DNA of 13,976 nt from assembly GCA_007134165.1 (NCBI GenBank), contig SLLJ01000353.1, positions 1-13,976 on the forward strand, read 5' to 3'. A program made the translations under genes and the position numbers. The notes beneath the pieces were generated by a model. The model was given only the letters and a program-made list of their open reading frames with translations, was not told the origin of the DNA and did not search any database. Source of the DNA: Nitriliruptoraceae bacterium. GTDB taxonomy: Bacteria > Actinomycetota > Nitriliruptoria > Nitriliruptorales > Nitriliruptoraceae. Below are positions 7,324 through 13,964 of this stretch, piece by piece (positions within the stretch are counted from its first letter, which is position 1; each line of letters starts with the position of its first letter).

Positions 7324-7695
7324 GTGGTGGCGGGTGCCTGCGGTACGTCGCCGGATGCGTCGGACGACCCCGCCGACGCCTTCGTGCCCGAGCAGGTGGA
7401 TGCCGAAGCCGGTGACCCCGACCCGGCCGCCGGCCCGGACGTCGAGGATTCGCCCGACGAGCCGGAGCTAGAACCCGGCTTCGTTGCGGTCGGCAGCGAC
7501 CAGATGCTGGGAGCCGGGCTGGTCTGGACGTCCCCGGACGGGCTGAGCTGGACGCGGGTCGCCCACGACGACGCGGTGTTCGGCTCGGGCGACGAACGGC
7601 TGGTCATGCTCTCGGTCGCCGAGGGGGAGGAGGGCCTGGTGGCCGTCGGGCGGGACCGCGACGAGCGGGCGGCCGCAGTGTGGACCCGCCCGTAG
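7324..7695 (+). CDS. Small BNR/propeller-type lipoprotein, apparently frameshifted at the signal peptide
   Basis: The open frame from GTG 7324 gives 123 residues starting MVAGACGTSPDAS. This looks like the second half of a lipoprotein signal with C6 as the lipid-attachment Cys. The first half, MQRAAAAVLGAS, begins at ATG 7286 but in another frame; joined they would read as a normal lipoprotein signal. A one-base frameshift near 7316-7322 is the simplest explanation, although GGAG at 7313-7316 could also serve GTG 7324. After an acidic Pro/Asp-rich linker (12-51) comes one propeller-like unit, GFVAVGSD..LVWTSPDGLSWTRVAHDDAVFG (52-87), and a second that stops at GLVAVGRDRDERAAAVWTRP (104-123). 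Related proteins usually carry many such units, so the C terminus may be truncated. If functional it would be on the outer face of the membrane. Confidence 0.6.
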   Translation: MVAGACGTSPDASDDPADAFVPEQVDAEAGDPDPAAGPDVEDSPDEPELEPGFVAVGSDQMLGAGLVWTSPDGLSWTRVAHDDAVFGSGDERLVMLSVAEGEEGLVAVGRDRDERAAAVWTRP

Positions 7696-7718
7696 CCACG
7701 CTCGGTAGCCTGCGCTGC

Positions 7719-8111
7719 ATGGATGAGCGCAACGTGCTTGGTGGGCCCCTGCAGTCCTGCAGCGTCGACCCGGTGACCGGGTGGTTCCGGGACGGCTCGT
7801 GCCGGACCGGCCGCGACGACCTGGGAAGCCACACGATCTGCGCGGTGGTCAGCGCGGAGTTCCTCGCCCACCAGCGGGCCATCGGCAACGACCTGGGCAC
7901 CCCACGGCCCGAGTTCCGCTTCCCGGGGCTCCAACCGGGGGACCGCTGGTGTGTGACCGCCCCCAACTGGTTGCGCGCGCACCGCGACGGCGCGGCGGCG
8001 CCGGTGGTGCTCGAGGCGACCAACATCGCGGTCCTCGAGGTGGTGCCCCTCGAGGTGCTGCAGCGCTACGCCGTCGACGTGCCCGACGACCCGGGCGGGC
8101 TCGAGGGCTGA
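7719..8111 (+). CDS. DUF2237 family protein
   Basis: A 130-residue soluble protein matching DUF2237 along its length: RNVLGGPLQSC (4-14), DPVTGWFRDGSCRTG (17-31), DLGSHTICAVVS (34-45), GNDLGTPRPEFRFPGLQPGDRWC (57-78) and APVVLEATNIAVLE (94-107). Four cysteines (14, 28, 41, 78) sit in the conserved blocks and suggest metal or redox chemistry, but no activity is established for the family. As I recall the family, LEATH is usual near residue 102, where this protein has Asn. The ATG at 7719 is chosen because the family begins at this point and an earlier in-frame GTG at 7680 would overlap the preceding gene. TAGCCT at 7706-7711 lies seven bases before the ATG, so a leaderless start is possible. 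Confidence 0.87.
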   Translation: MDERNVLGGPLQSCSVDPVTGWFRDGSCRTGRDDLGSHTICAVVSAEFLAHQRAIGNDLGTPRPEFRFPGLQPGDRWCVTAPNWLRAHRDGAAAPVVLEATNIAVLEVVPLEVLQRYAVDVPDDPGGLEG

Positions 8112-8135
8112 GCGACGCCGGGCGCGCGAGGGCGG

Positions 8136-8381
8136 TCAGCCGCCGCGCTGTGCCTTGGCCCGTCGGCCGCAGAGCAGCCAGCCCACGACCACGCCGATCA
8201 GCAGCGTGACTAGCGTCGCCGCCCACATCGGCATGCGGACGCTGAACACCAGCAGCGTCATCTCCACGCGCTGGCTGTTCTGCAGGATCAGCACCAGCGT
8301 GATCACGGCGATCACGATGGCGGTGATCTGGCGGGGGCTCAGCGAGCGGGAGGAGGGCGTCCCGGAATCCTGCGCGGACAT
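8136..8381 (-). CDS. LapA-domain (DUF1049) small membrane protein
   Basis: An 81-residue protein with a polar N terminus and two transmembrane segments, about residues 19-36 and 52-71. The stretch ILQNSQRVEMTLLVFSVRMPMW between and around them is the hallmark of the lipopolysaccharide-assembly A (LapA/DUF1049) domain. Actinobacteria without LPS also carry such proteins, where the role is unknown. It ends with a basic cytoplasmic tail (GRRAKAQRGG). The ATG at 8381 has no strong ribosome-binding site. It follows the 5'-nucleotidase gene on the same strand after about 130 bases, and a functional link is not evident. Confidence 0.82.
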   Translation of the reverse strand: MSAQDSGTPSSRSLSPRQITAIVIAVITLVLILQNSQRVEMTLLVFSVRMPMWAATLVTLLIGVVVGWLLCGRRAKAQRGG

Positions 8382-8510
8382 CGCGGTGCCTGTCGAAGGA
8401 GGAGCGCTGCCTGCCCTCCGCCGCGATCGGCGCCGGGGATCGGGCCGCCGAAGGGAGGTGCCGGGAAGCCTACCGCGGTGGGCGGGGACGGCGTCGGCGT
8501 CCTGGGTCGG

Positions 8511-9437
8511 TCAGACCTCGGGTCCGGCGCTCACGTCGGGCACGCTCGGGAAGCCCGGCACGTGCCCGGCGGGGGTGGTGGCACTGGCCGGCAGCAGATG
8601 CCGGGTCTGGTCGTCGAAGAAGATCTGCGGGCGCAGCTGCTCGAGCACCCGGGCCTTGCTGGCACCGCCGAGGAAGAAGGTCTCGTGCAGCAGCACCCCC
8701 CAGGCGCGCAGCGTGGTGATCACCCGCCGGTGCGCGGCGGCGTTGCGGGCGGTCACCAGCGACAGGCGGATCGGTGCTTCGTCCTCCGGGAAGTGCGCGT
8801 TGACGGCCAGCAGCGCATCGAGGAACGGCTTGAGGGGTCCGGGCTGCAGCGCATCGGTGGCGTGCCGCTCCTCGTTGGCGATGAAGGCCTCCAGACCGTG
8901 CTGCTGGTAGATGGCCTCCGAGGAGGCGTCGAACAGCACCGCGTCACCGTCGAAGGCGATGCGCACCTCGCCCTCGGCGTCGTCGCTGGCGGTGGTCGGC
9001 ACGTCGAGCAGCCGGGCGGCCGCGAACCCGGCCGCGGCCGCGGCGGTGACGTCGTCGGGGTCGGCGGACAGGAACAGGTTGGCGTCGAAGCTGGCGAGGT
9101 AGGGCCAGGCCGGTCGCCCTGCGGTGAAGGCGTAGCGTGGGAGGTCCAGGCCGTGGTGCTCGGCGGAGTTCATGACCCGCACGCCGGTGTCGGCGTCGTT
9201 GCGTGACAGGACCAGCACCTCGACCAGGCGCTCACCGGCCCGCTCGTTGATCGCGAGCAGTGCCCGGACCAGCGCAAAGCCGGTGCCGGGCGCCAGGGGC
9301 ACGTGCTCGCGCTCGCGCTGATGGGCCCGGTAGGCCTCGAGGCCGTCGGTTTCGTACACCGCGTTGGCCTCGTCGAGGTCGAACAGCGCCCGCGAGGACA
9401 TCGCGACGACCAGGCTGGCGACGAGTTCGGTTCCCAT
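8511..9437 (-). CDS. 5'-nucleotidase (cytosolic NT5C1-like family)
   Basis: A 308-residue cytoplasmic enzyme predicted to dephosphorylate nucleoside 5'-monophosphates. The family blocks appear in order: SSRALFDLDEANAVYE (14-29), LSRNDADTGVRVMNS (77-91), FDANLFLSAD (117-126), AFDGDAVLFDASSE (161-174), LVTARNAAAHRRVI (227-240), ETFFLGGASKARVL (252-265) and IFFDDQ (272-277). FDGDAVLFD carries the two aspartates D163 and D165 expected of a HAD-type phosphohydrolase. The ATG at 9437 is preferred because AGGGA lies four bases upstream and the longer frame (to 9578) adds a low-complexity, non-conserved leader. The gene is divergent from the NERD-helicase gene across a 216-base gap. Confidence 0.88.
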   Translation of the reverse strand: MGTELVASLVVAMSSRALFDLDEANAVYETDGLEAYRAHQREREHVPLAPGTGFALVRALLAINERAGERLVEVLVLSRNDADTGVRVMNSAEHHGLDLPRYAFTAGRPAWPYLASFDANLFLSADPDDVTAAAAAGFAAARLLDVPTTASDDAEGEVRIAFDGDAVLFDASSEAIYQQHGLEAFIANEERHATDALQPGPLKPFLDALLAVNAHFPEDEAPIRLSLVTARNAAAHRRVITTLRAWGVLLHETFFLGGASKARVLEQLRPQIFFDDQTRHLLPASATTPAGHVPGFPSVPDVSAGPEV

Positions 9438-9653
9438 GCGATCCCTGCGTCCGCTCGGGGTGCCCGACCCCGGTGCTGCGCTGGCTGGGACGGTACCGGG
9501 CGAGGTCCCGGCCACGCCGAACTGCACGTCCCGCTGCGCGGCGTGCACGACCTCGGGACCTCTGGCGGGGAGCAGCACATCGATCTAGCGTGAGGCTCCG
9601 GGGACGGTCCGCTGCAGCGACCGGGCGCCGGATCCGGCGAACGAGGAGGGGGT

Positions 9654-11363
9654 GTGGCCAGCTCGGTTCCACACGAGCCGCGGTGGGAGCCGGACACGCC
9701 GCCGGCGGAGATCGCCCTGTGGCGCTGGGCGGTCGGGCAGCTCGGACCCGAGGTGCGGGTGCTCCCACAGGTCGCCATGACCGTCGGCGGCGGGGGTCGA
9801 ACCGAGGAGGCCGAGGCGGACCTGGTCATCCTCGACCCGGAGCACGGCGTGACGGTGGTCGAGGTCAAGGGCGGCACCGTCTCCTACGACGCCACGCAGG
9901 CGCAGTGGCGGCGCCGCGAGGCCGGCGCGGCGGTGATCCGCGATCCGGTGCAGCAGGCCAAGCGGGTGCGCTCGAAGCTGCGGGATGCGCTGGGCGCCGC
10001 CGGGGTTCCGATCGAGCGGGTGGCGCTGCGCTGGGCGGTCGCGGTTCCCGAGTGTCGGCTCGATGCGCCGGGCGAGCCGGTGCTCGGCGACGCACAGCTG
10101 TGGGACGCGCTGGCCGCGGACCGCCTGGCCGCGAGGTACCGACGCACCTGCGGGCCGCTCGAGTACGGCGAGCAGCCGCTCGGCGAGGACCTCACGGCAC
10201 GGATCGCCGACGTGCTGCGCGGACGCAGCCGGACGGGCCGGCCGAGCCTGGCCGCCGTCCTCGGAGAGCACGAGGAGCAGGTGCGCATCCACACCGAGTC
10301 GCACCGCAACGTGCTGCACCACTTCGCCGCCCACCCTCATGTCCTGGTGCGGGGTGCGGCCGGGACCGGCAAGACCGTGCTCGCCTTGGAGGCGGCGGTG
10401 CAGTATGCGTCGCTGGGTCAGCGGGTGCTGCTCGTCTGCTGGAATGTGGTGCTGGGGCGTTGGCTGCGGGACGCGCTGCGGGGGCGTCTGGCGGAGATCG
10501 GCTCACCGGTCGCCGCGCAGGTGACCCACGACCCCCGGGGCCGGGTGGTGGTCGCGCACGTCGCAGCGCTGGCCGAGTCGGTCGTCGGTGCGTACCCCGC
10601 AGACGGCATCGACCGCGGGAACTGGTTCTACGAGCAGTTGCCGGAGGTGCTGACCCCGGCGGTGACCGGCGGCGAGTTCGACGTGGTGGTGCTCGACGAA
10701 GCGCAGGACCTCAGCGAGCTGTGGGTGCTGACCGTGGCCAGCCTCGTCGCCCGGGGTGGACGGTGGTACGCGTTCGCCGACGGTCAGCAGGACCTGTTCG
10801 ATGCCGATGCGTCGCTGCCCGACTTCCTCGAGGTCGAGCACGAACTGCGCGAGAACTTCCGAAACTCCCCGGCCATCGCCAGCTTCGCTGCCGCCTTCGG
10901 GCAGGTCGAGCTCGACTGCGTCACCGGCGACGGGCCGCCGGTGCGTTACGTCGCCGTGCCGGGCGACCGGGTGGTCGGTCGCGCCGGCGAGATCGCCCGC
11001 AAGCTGCGGCGAGACGAACGACTGAACGACCGCGATCTCGCGGTGCTATGGCTGTTCCACAACCCGTCCAAGGGCGCGCCCGACGAGCTCGCCCGGGTGG
11101 CGCTCGGCGACGGGCTCATCGCCACCAACTCGGCGTCGTTCAAGGGCATGGAACGGCCCGCGGTCGTGCTCGGACTCGACCTCGACGAGCAACGGGAGAT
11201 CGACGCCGACGACGTCCGGCGGGCGATCTACGCGGCCTCGACCCGGGCGCGTTCGATGCTGGTGGTGCTCGGCGATCCCGATCAGGTCGCGCGCTTCGGG
11301 TTCGACGAGTTGGCGGCCGCGCTGCGTGCCGCGCGCGACGGTTGGCCGGAGGGGCGGTCCTGA
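9654..11363 (+). CDS. NERD-domain / superfamily 1 helicase fusion
   Basis: A 569-residue protein joining a nuclease-related (NERD) N terminus to an SF1 helicase-like ATPase. NERD: E19, then EADLVIL (54-60, D56), VVEVKGG (68-74, E70 and K72) and QQAKRVRSKL (100-109), the pattern of a PD-(D/E)xK fold with its key acids and lysine present. Helicase: Walker A GAAGTGKT (234-241), Walker B VVVLDEAQD (344-352), ADGQQDLFD (375-383), ELRENFRNS (397-405), SFKGMERPAVVLG (495-507) and YAASTRAR (526-533). The motor is compact, about 315 residues, without room for the large 1B/2B insertions of UvrD. Such fusions are linked to DNA processing and some appear in phage-defence contexts. The GTG start has GAGGAGG four bases upstream. 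It ends converging on the next gene. Confidence 0.9.
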   Translation: MASSVPHEPRWEPDTPPAEIALWRWAVGQLGPEVRVLPQVAMTVGGGGRTEEAEADLVILDPEHGVTVVEVKGGTVSYDATQAQWRRREAGAAVIRDPVQQAKRVRSKLRDALGAAGVPIERVALRWAVAVPECRLDAPGEPVLGDAQLWDALAADRLAARYRRTCGPLEYGEQPLGEDLTARIADVLRGRSRTGRPSLAAVLGEHEEQVRIHTESHRNVLHHFAAHPHVLVRGAAGTGKTVLALEAAVQYASLGQRVLLVCWNVVLGRWLRDALRGRLAEIGSPVAAQVTHDPRGRVVVAHVAALAESVVGAYPADGIDRGNWFYEQLPEVLTPAVTGGEFDVVVLDEAQDLSELWVLTVASLVARGGRWYAFADGQQDLFDADASLPDFLEVEHELRENFRNSPAIASFAAAFGQVELDCVTGDGPPVRYVAVPGDRVVGRAGEIARKLRRDERLNDRDLAVLWLFHNPSKGAPDELARVALGDGLIATNSASFKGMERPAVVLGLDLDEQREIDADDVRRAIYAASTRARSMLVVLGDPDQVARFGFDELAAALRAARDGWPEGRS

Positions 11364-11410
11364 CCCCGGACGCCGAGGTGATCCGGTGCTCCACGTCGAG
11401 GCGGTCGGAC

Positions 11411-11959
11411 TCAGGCGTGCAGGTTCGGCGCCGCCGGGAGGTCGACCTCGGTGTCCACGAGGTGGTTGAAGTAGTTGGTGAGAATCGTGCGTACCACCTC
11501 GGCGTAGCCCTCGAGCAGTTCACTCGAGGACCAGCCGGCGTTCAGCGCGGCCTGCCAGGTGGCATCGTCGACGTGGCCGGTGTTGGTCGCGATCTGTCGG
11601 CACACGGCCAGCAGCGAGGTGAGTGTCTCGTCACCGGGGAGCCGCCCGCGGCGCAGGTGGGTCGTCTCCGGGCGGGAGAAGCCCGCGGACACGGCAGCGA
11701 TGGTGTAGGCCGCCTGGCAGTAGTCGCAGCCGTTGACGTTGGAGACGGTCAGGTGGATCGCCTGGCGGGTCGGCTCGTCGAGCGACGACTGCTCGCGCAG
11801 CAGCTGCTCGGTGCGGTCGTACAGCTCGAGCAGCACGGGCGCGTGGGCCATGGATGCCAGGATGTTGATGACCTTGCCCTGGGTGGCGGCCAGCCGGGTG
11901 AGCGTCGCGCGGCTGACCTCCGGGGCATCGTCGACGGTGTGCGTGGGGACACGCGGCAT
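11411..11959 (-). CDS. AhpD/carboxymuconolactone-decarboxylase-like protein
   Basis: A 182-residue soluble, mostly helical protein of the AhpD/CMD superfamily. The core TRQAIHLTVSNVNGCDYCQAAYTIAAVSAGFS (64-95) carries the CxxC pair C78 and C81 used in peroxidase or disulfide-reductase chemistry. The conserved His that normally follows (CxxCxxAH) is replaced by Tyr85, so proton relay may be altered. The remainder (LLAVCRQIATNTGHVDDATWQAALNAGWSSSELLEGYAEVVRTILTNYFNH) is a typical second half. The ATG at 11959 has AGGAG upstream at normal spacing, and the protein begins with the expected short lead; a longer frame to 12121 is not supported. Likely a stand-alone oxidative-stress or thiol protein. 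Confidence 0.85.
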   Translation of the reverse strand: MPRVPTHTVDDAPEVSRATLTRLAATQGKVINILASMAHAPVLLELYDRTEQLLREQSSLDEPTRQAIHLTVSNVNGCDYCQAAYTIAAVSAGFSRPETTHLRRGRLPGDETLTSLLAVCRQIATNTGHVDDATWQAALNAGWSSSELLEGYAEVVRTILTNYFNHLVDTEVDLPAAPNLHA

Positions 11960-12264
11960 GTGGTGCTCCTGAGCCTGGTGCGGGTGGGCTGCGGGAACCC
12001 GTCGGGTCGCCGGAGGATTCCGTACGCCGCGCGGCGGCGTCGGTGCTGCCGGCCGGACCGCCTGGCGAACCGACCGGGATGCCAGGCGCGGGTCTCCCGG
12101 CCCGCGGGTGGTCCGCGCCACGGCGTCGGTGCGGCATCCCGCTTCCCTCCTCGGCTCACCGCTGATGCGCGGGTTCGCGCCCGAAGCTCGTTCTGGGCCC
12201 AGGCGCTGGAGAACCTGAAGGGTGAGGATCCTTGCCCGCCGAGGAGCCGTGCCGGATGCCGTGA
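11960..12264. other. Region without an intact gene upstream of the AhpD-like gene
   Basis: I find no complete, codon-biased reading frame with a ribosome-binding site here. It must hold the promoter of the AhpD-like gene, but no convincing -35/-10 pair stands out at this GC content. Bases about 12185-12235 look coding in one plus-strand frame (SSFWAQALENLKGEDP, with G or C at most third positions), which may be the disrupted 5' part of the fragment that follows. Confidence 0.35.
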
Positions 12265-12402
12265 CGCAGCCAGCGCGCCCCCCACCAGGCGCGCGGCCGG
12301 TTCGCGGACCTCGAGGTGCTCAGCGTCGTGGGCCACGGCTCGGGACCGCCCGGCGACCAGCGTGGGCGGCTGTTCGCGGTGCTCCACCTGCGGGTGGCCT
12401 GA
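12265..12402 (+). pseudogene. Plus-strand coding fragment, disrupted 5' end
   Basis: After an in-frame TGA at 12262-12264, this frame stays open to TGA at 12400-12402 and reads ...GRFADLEVLSVVG then RLFAVLHLRVA. From 12298 almost every codon ends in G or C (32 of 34), a strong sign of selected coding sequence. It contains no start codon before GTG 12316, and no convincing ribosome-binding site for that one. Upstream, coding-like sequence and a GGTGAGG motif near 12221 lie in other frames, so the gene appears broken by frameshift or by sequence error. Two short beta-strand-like stretches could faintly recall the C terminus of a dodecin-like protein, but this is not a firm identification. A strong hairpin follows directly. 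Confidence 0.4.
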
Positions 12403-12403
12403 A

Positions 12404-12455
12404 CTCGCAAGGGCCGCGGGACGTCTCACGTCGTGTGAGGTCCCGCGGTGGCGAG
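12404..12455. terminator. Large hairpin, probable bidirectional terminator
   Basis: CCGCGGGAC (12414-12422) plus CTCAC (12425-12429) pairs with GTGAG (12435-12439) plus GTCCCGCGG (12440-12448): 14 base pairs with a two-base bulge (GT) and a five-base loop. An outer helix CTCGC (12404-12408) with GCGAG (12451-12455) extends it beyond an internal loop. It lies between the stop of the plus-strand fragment (12402) and the stop of the minus-strand SnoaL-like gene (12470), the right place to end both transcripts. There is no clear U-tract, as is common in high-GC actinobacteria. Confidence 0.7.
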
Positions 12456-12469
12456 CGGTGACGGGATGC

Positions 12470-12973
12470 TCAGCTGCGGCTGAGCCGTCGTCCGAGCCGC
12501 TGGACGGCCGTCATCATGCGGTAGGACCGGGACTCGGTCGCTGGCACCAGCCCGAACTGGCGGGCCAGGGCCATCTCGTCGTAGATCAACGTGTGCTCGG
12601 CGATCTTGCCGTTCTTCATCCGGTAGTGGCACATGCCCTTGAACTCGGCCCGCCGTCCGGTTGGCGCGAATCCCTGGAAGCTGCCGGTCATCGTCATCGT
12701 CGCCCGCCAGAGCGTCGCGGCGTTGTCGCCGTCGGCGCCGACGAGGAACTCGACGTCGTCGAGCGGGAGGTGCATGTCGTCCGTGCTCTCCCACATCGAC
12801 TCGAGCAGGTCGCGGATGGCCTGCCTGCCCTCCGCGATCGCGGACGGTTGGATCCAGCGGGCATCCTCGGTGAAGAACTCGAGGGCCCGGTCCACGTCAT
12901 GAGCGTTCATGGCCGCGATGAACGCCATCACGGTGTCGCGCAGTTCCTGGACATCGGCTGGTGATGTCCGCAC
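12470..12973 (-). CDS. SnoaL/NTF2-like domain protein
   Basis: A 167-residue soluble protein with the cone-shaped NTF2/SnoaL pattern. An N-terminal helix, LRDTVMAFIAAMNAHDVDRALEFFTEDARW (11-40), precedes AEGRQAIRDLLESMW (47-61), a strand series LATMT/GSFQGFAPTGRRAEFKGMCHYRMKNGKIAEHTLIYDEMALARQFGL, and a basic C-terminal tail. FAPTGRRAEFKGMCHYRMKNGKI resembles ester-cyclase/SnoaL-like proteins. Members serve as cyclases, isomerases, dehydratases or ligand-binding proteins, so the reaction cannot be assigned. The GTG start at 12973 has AAGGAGG five bases upstream. Confidence 0.84.
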   Translation of the reverse strand: MRTSPADVQELRDTVMAFIAAMNAHDVDRALEFFTEDARWIQPSAIAEGRQAIRDLLESMWESTDDMHLPLDDVEFLVGADGDNAATLWRATMTMTGSFQGFAPTGRRAEFKGMCHYRMKNGKIAEHTLIYDEMALARQFGLVPATESRSYRMMTAVQRLGRRLSRS

Positions 12974-13138
12974 GGTGGCCTCCTTCCTGCGCGTGGACGC
13001 CTCTCACGGACGAGAAGCGCCGCTGTCCCGACCGTGCGCCCGGGGGCGGGCCCGCGCTAGAGGCGAGCGTCCTCCTTCGCGGCGGCGATCCGGAGCTGCG
13101 AGAGGGCTGTGCCCCTGACGGAGACGGTGCGCTGGTCC

Positions 13139-13432
13139 TCAGCGCGCCAGCGAGTCGGCGATGCGCTGGGCGTGGCGGGTGAGCTCGCCGGAGTCGAACA
13201 CCAACCACTGGTCGTAGCGCAGCTCGAGTTCGACGCCCTCGTCGCACTCCGCGAGCCGAGCGGCGAGTGGCCGCTGATGGCCGCGCAGCGCGAAGCGGTT
13301 GCCGGGCTTGGTCATGATCCGAGCGTCCTCGTCGACCCGGTGGTCGTGGAACCCGAAGCCCCGCAGGGCGTCAACGGCGTCGCCGAGGCGGTCGACGGGC
13401 AGGGTGGTCGTTGCGCTCGTTCCCAGGGGCAT
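13139..13432 (-). CDS. Small protein of unknown function
   Basis: A 97-residue acidic-to-neutral soluble protein without transmembrane segment or signal peptide. The ATG at 13432 is well supported: AAGGAG five bases upstream. Visible features are VDRLGDAVDALRGFGFHDHRVDED (13-36), TKPGNRFALRGHQRPLAARL (41-60), one cysteine (C63), and ELELRYDQWLVFDSGELTRHAQRIADSLAR at the end. The pattern helix, strand, strand, strand, helix suggests a small alpha/beta fold. I do not recognise the family. It lies upstream of the SnoaL-like gene on the same strand, about 165 bases away. Confidence 0.75.
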   Translation of the reverse strand: MPLGTSATTTLPVDRLGDAVDALRGFGFHDHRVDEDARIMTKPGNRFALRGHQRPLAARLAECDEGVELELRYDQWLVFDSGELTRHAQRIADSLAR

Positions 13433-13501
13433 GGCAACTCCTTCGATGGTGGTGCCGTCGATGGCCCTGGAAGCGCTGCCAGGAGGCGATGGGCACCGCC
13501 G

Positions 13502-13536
13502 ACAGTAGAAGAACAAACGATACGTGAGCGTACGTG
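13502..13536. promoter_or_regulatory. Possible promoter/operator upstream of the 97-residue protein
   Basis: An AT-richer patch in an otherwise GC-rich gap. It holds TACGTG twice (13521-13526 and 13531-13536) and the dyad TACG-tgag-CGTA (13521-13532), similar in form to TetR-type operators. A -10-like TACTGT on the minus strand (13507-13502) could serve the gene starting at 13432. No good -35 pairs with it and no regulator gene is adjacent, so the call is tentative. Confidence 0.3.
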
Positions 13537-13914
13537 TGGCATTGCAGAAACGGGCTGGTGAGCTCTGCCGGGATCGGTTGGGGGAGGGTTCCGGACCGAG
13601 CCGCCGTGATGCCGCACCGCCACGCTGTGCTGTCGGTGGGGTCGCCGCGCCATCCGCTCTTCGGCGCATCCGCGGCAGCGCCATCGTCGGGCTGGTCTGC
13701 GCGGCAGGTGTCGGAGCATGGCGTCACGTGACGGCGGACGAACCCCGGTCAGGTTCGGCCGCCGGGTGAGAGCGTTGGGTGTCGTGACGGCGTGGAAGCT
13801 GCCGGCGACGCAAGCGCACGGGTGCCCGGTGAGCAGTGCGCGGAGTGGGGTGTGCGGTGCGCGACTCAGTGTGCGCTCAGCAGCCTGCTCGTGGCGTCCG
13901 CGGTGCCGCGGATC
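13537..13914. other. Gap without a recognisable gene
   Basis: Several frames stay open because of the base composition, but none has consistent third-position G/C bias together with a ribosome-binding site. A plus-strand frame from GTG 13524 (81 codons) contains one hydrophobic stretch (SAIVGLVCAAGVGAW), but its remainder is Arg/Pro-rich and no initiation signal supports it. I see nothing else to annotate. Confidence 0.4.
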
Positions 13915-13964
13915 GATGCGGCGTACCCAGGAGGACACTGGTGACCGGATGCGTACGCCGCATC
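13915..13964. repeat. 12-bp perfect inverted repeat enclosing a start site
   Basis: GATGCGGCGTAC at 13915-13926 is the exact reverse complement of GTACGCCGCATC at 13953-13964. The 26-base spacer contains a ribosome-binding site (AGGAGG, 13929-13934) and the GTG at 13941. A short inner pairing of CCAG (13927-13930) with CTGG (13938-13941) is also possible. An RNA hairpin here would enclose the initiation region. Confidence 0.7.

Noticed and set aside
5549..7471. A 640-codon plus-strand open frame over the SLH gene
   Set aside because: Antisense shadow of the SLH/FecR protein. Only its last part, from ATG 7286, may be meaningful, as the start of the lipoprotein.
12232..12402. Selenocysteine reading of the in-frame TGA at 12262 from a TTG at 12232
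   Set aside because: No SECIS-like hairpin directly after the TGA was evident and no selenoprotein family is recognisable; frameshift or sequence error is simpler.
9260..12964. A 1234-codon open frame on the plus strand
   Set aside because: It spans several well-supported genes on both strands, its translation is Arg/Ala/Gly/Pro-rich low-complexity sequence, and it has no domain pattern. It is an artefact of high GC content.
13035..13056. GC-rich dyad-like stretch between the SnoaL-like gene and the 97-residue gene
   Set aside because: The arms pair only with insertions and mismatches; at this base composition such a pattern is expected by chance.
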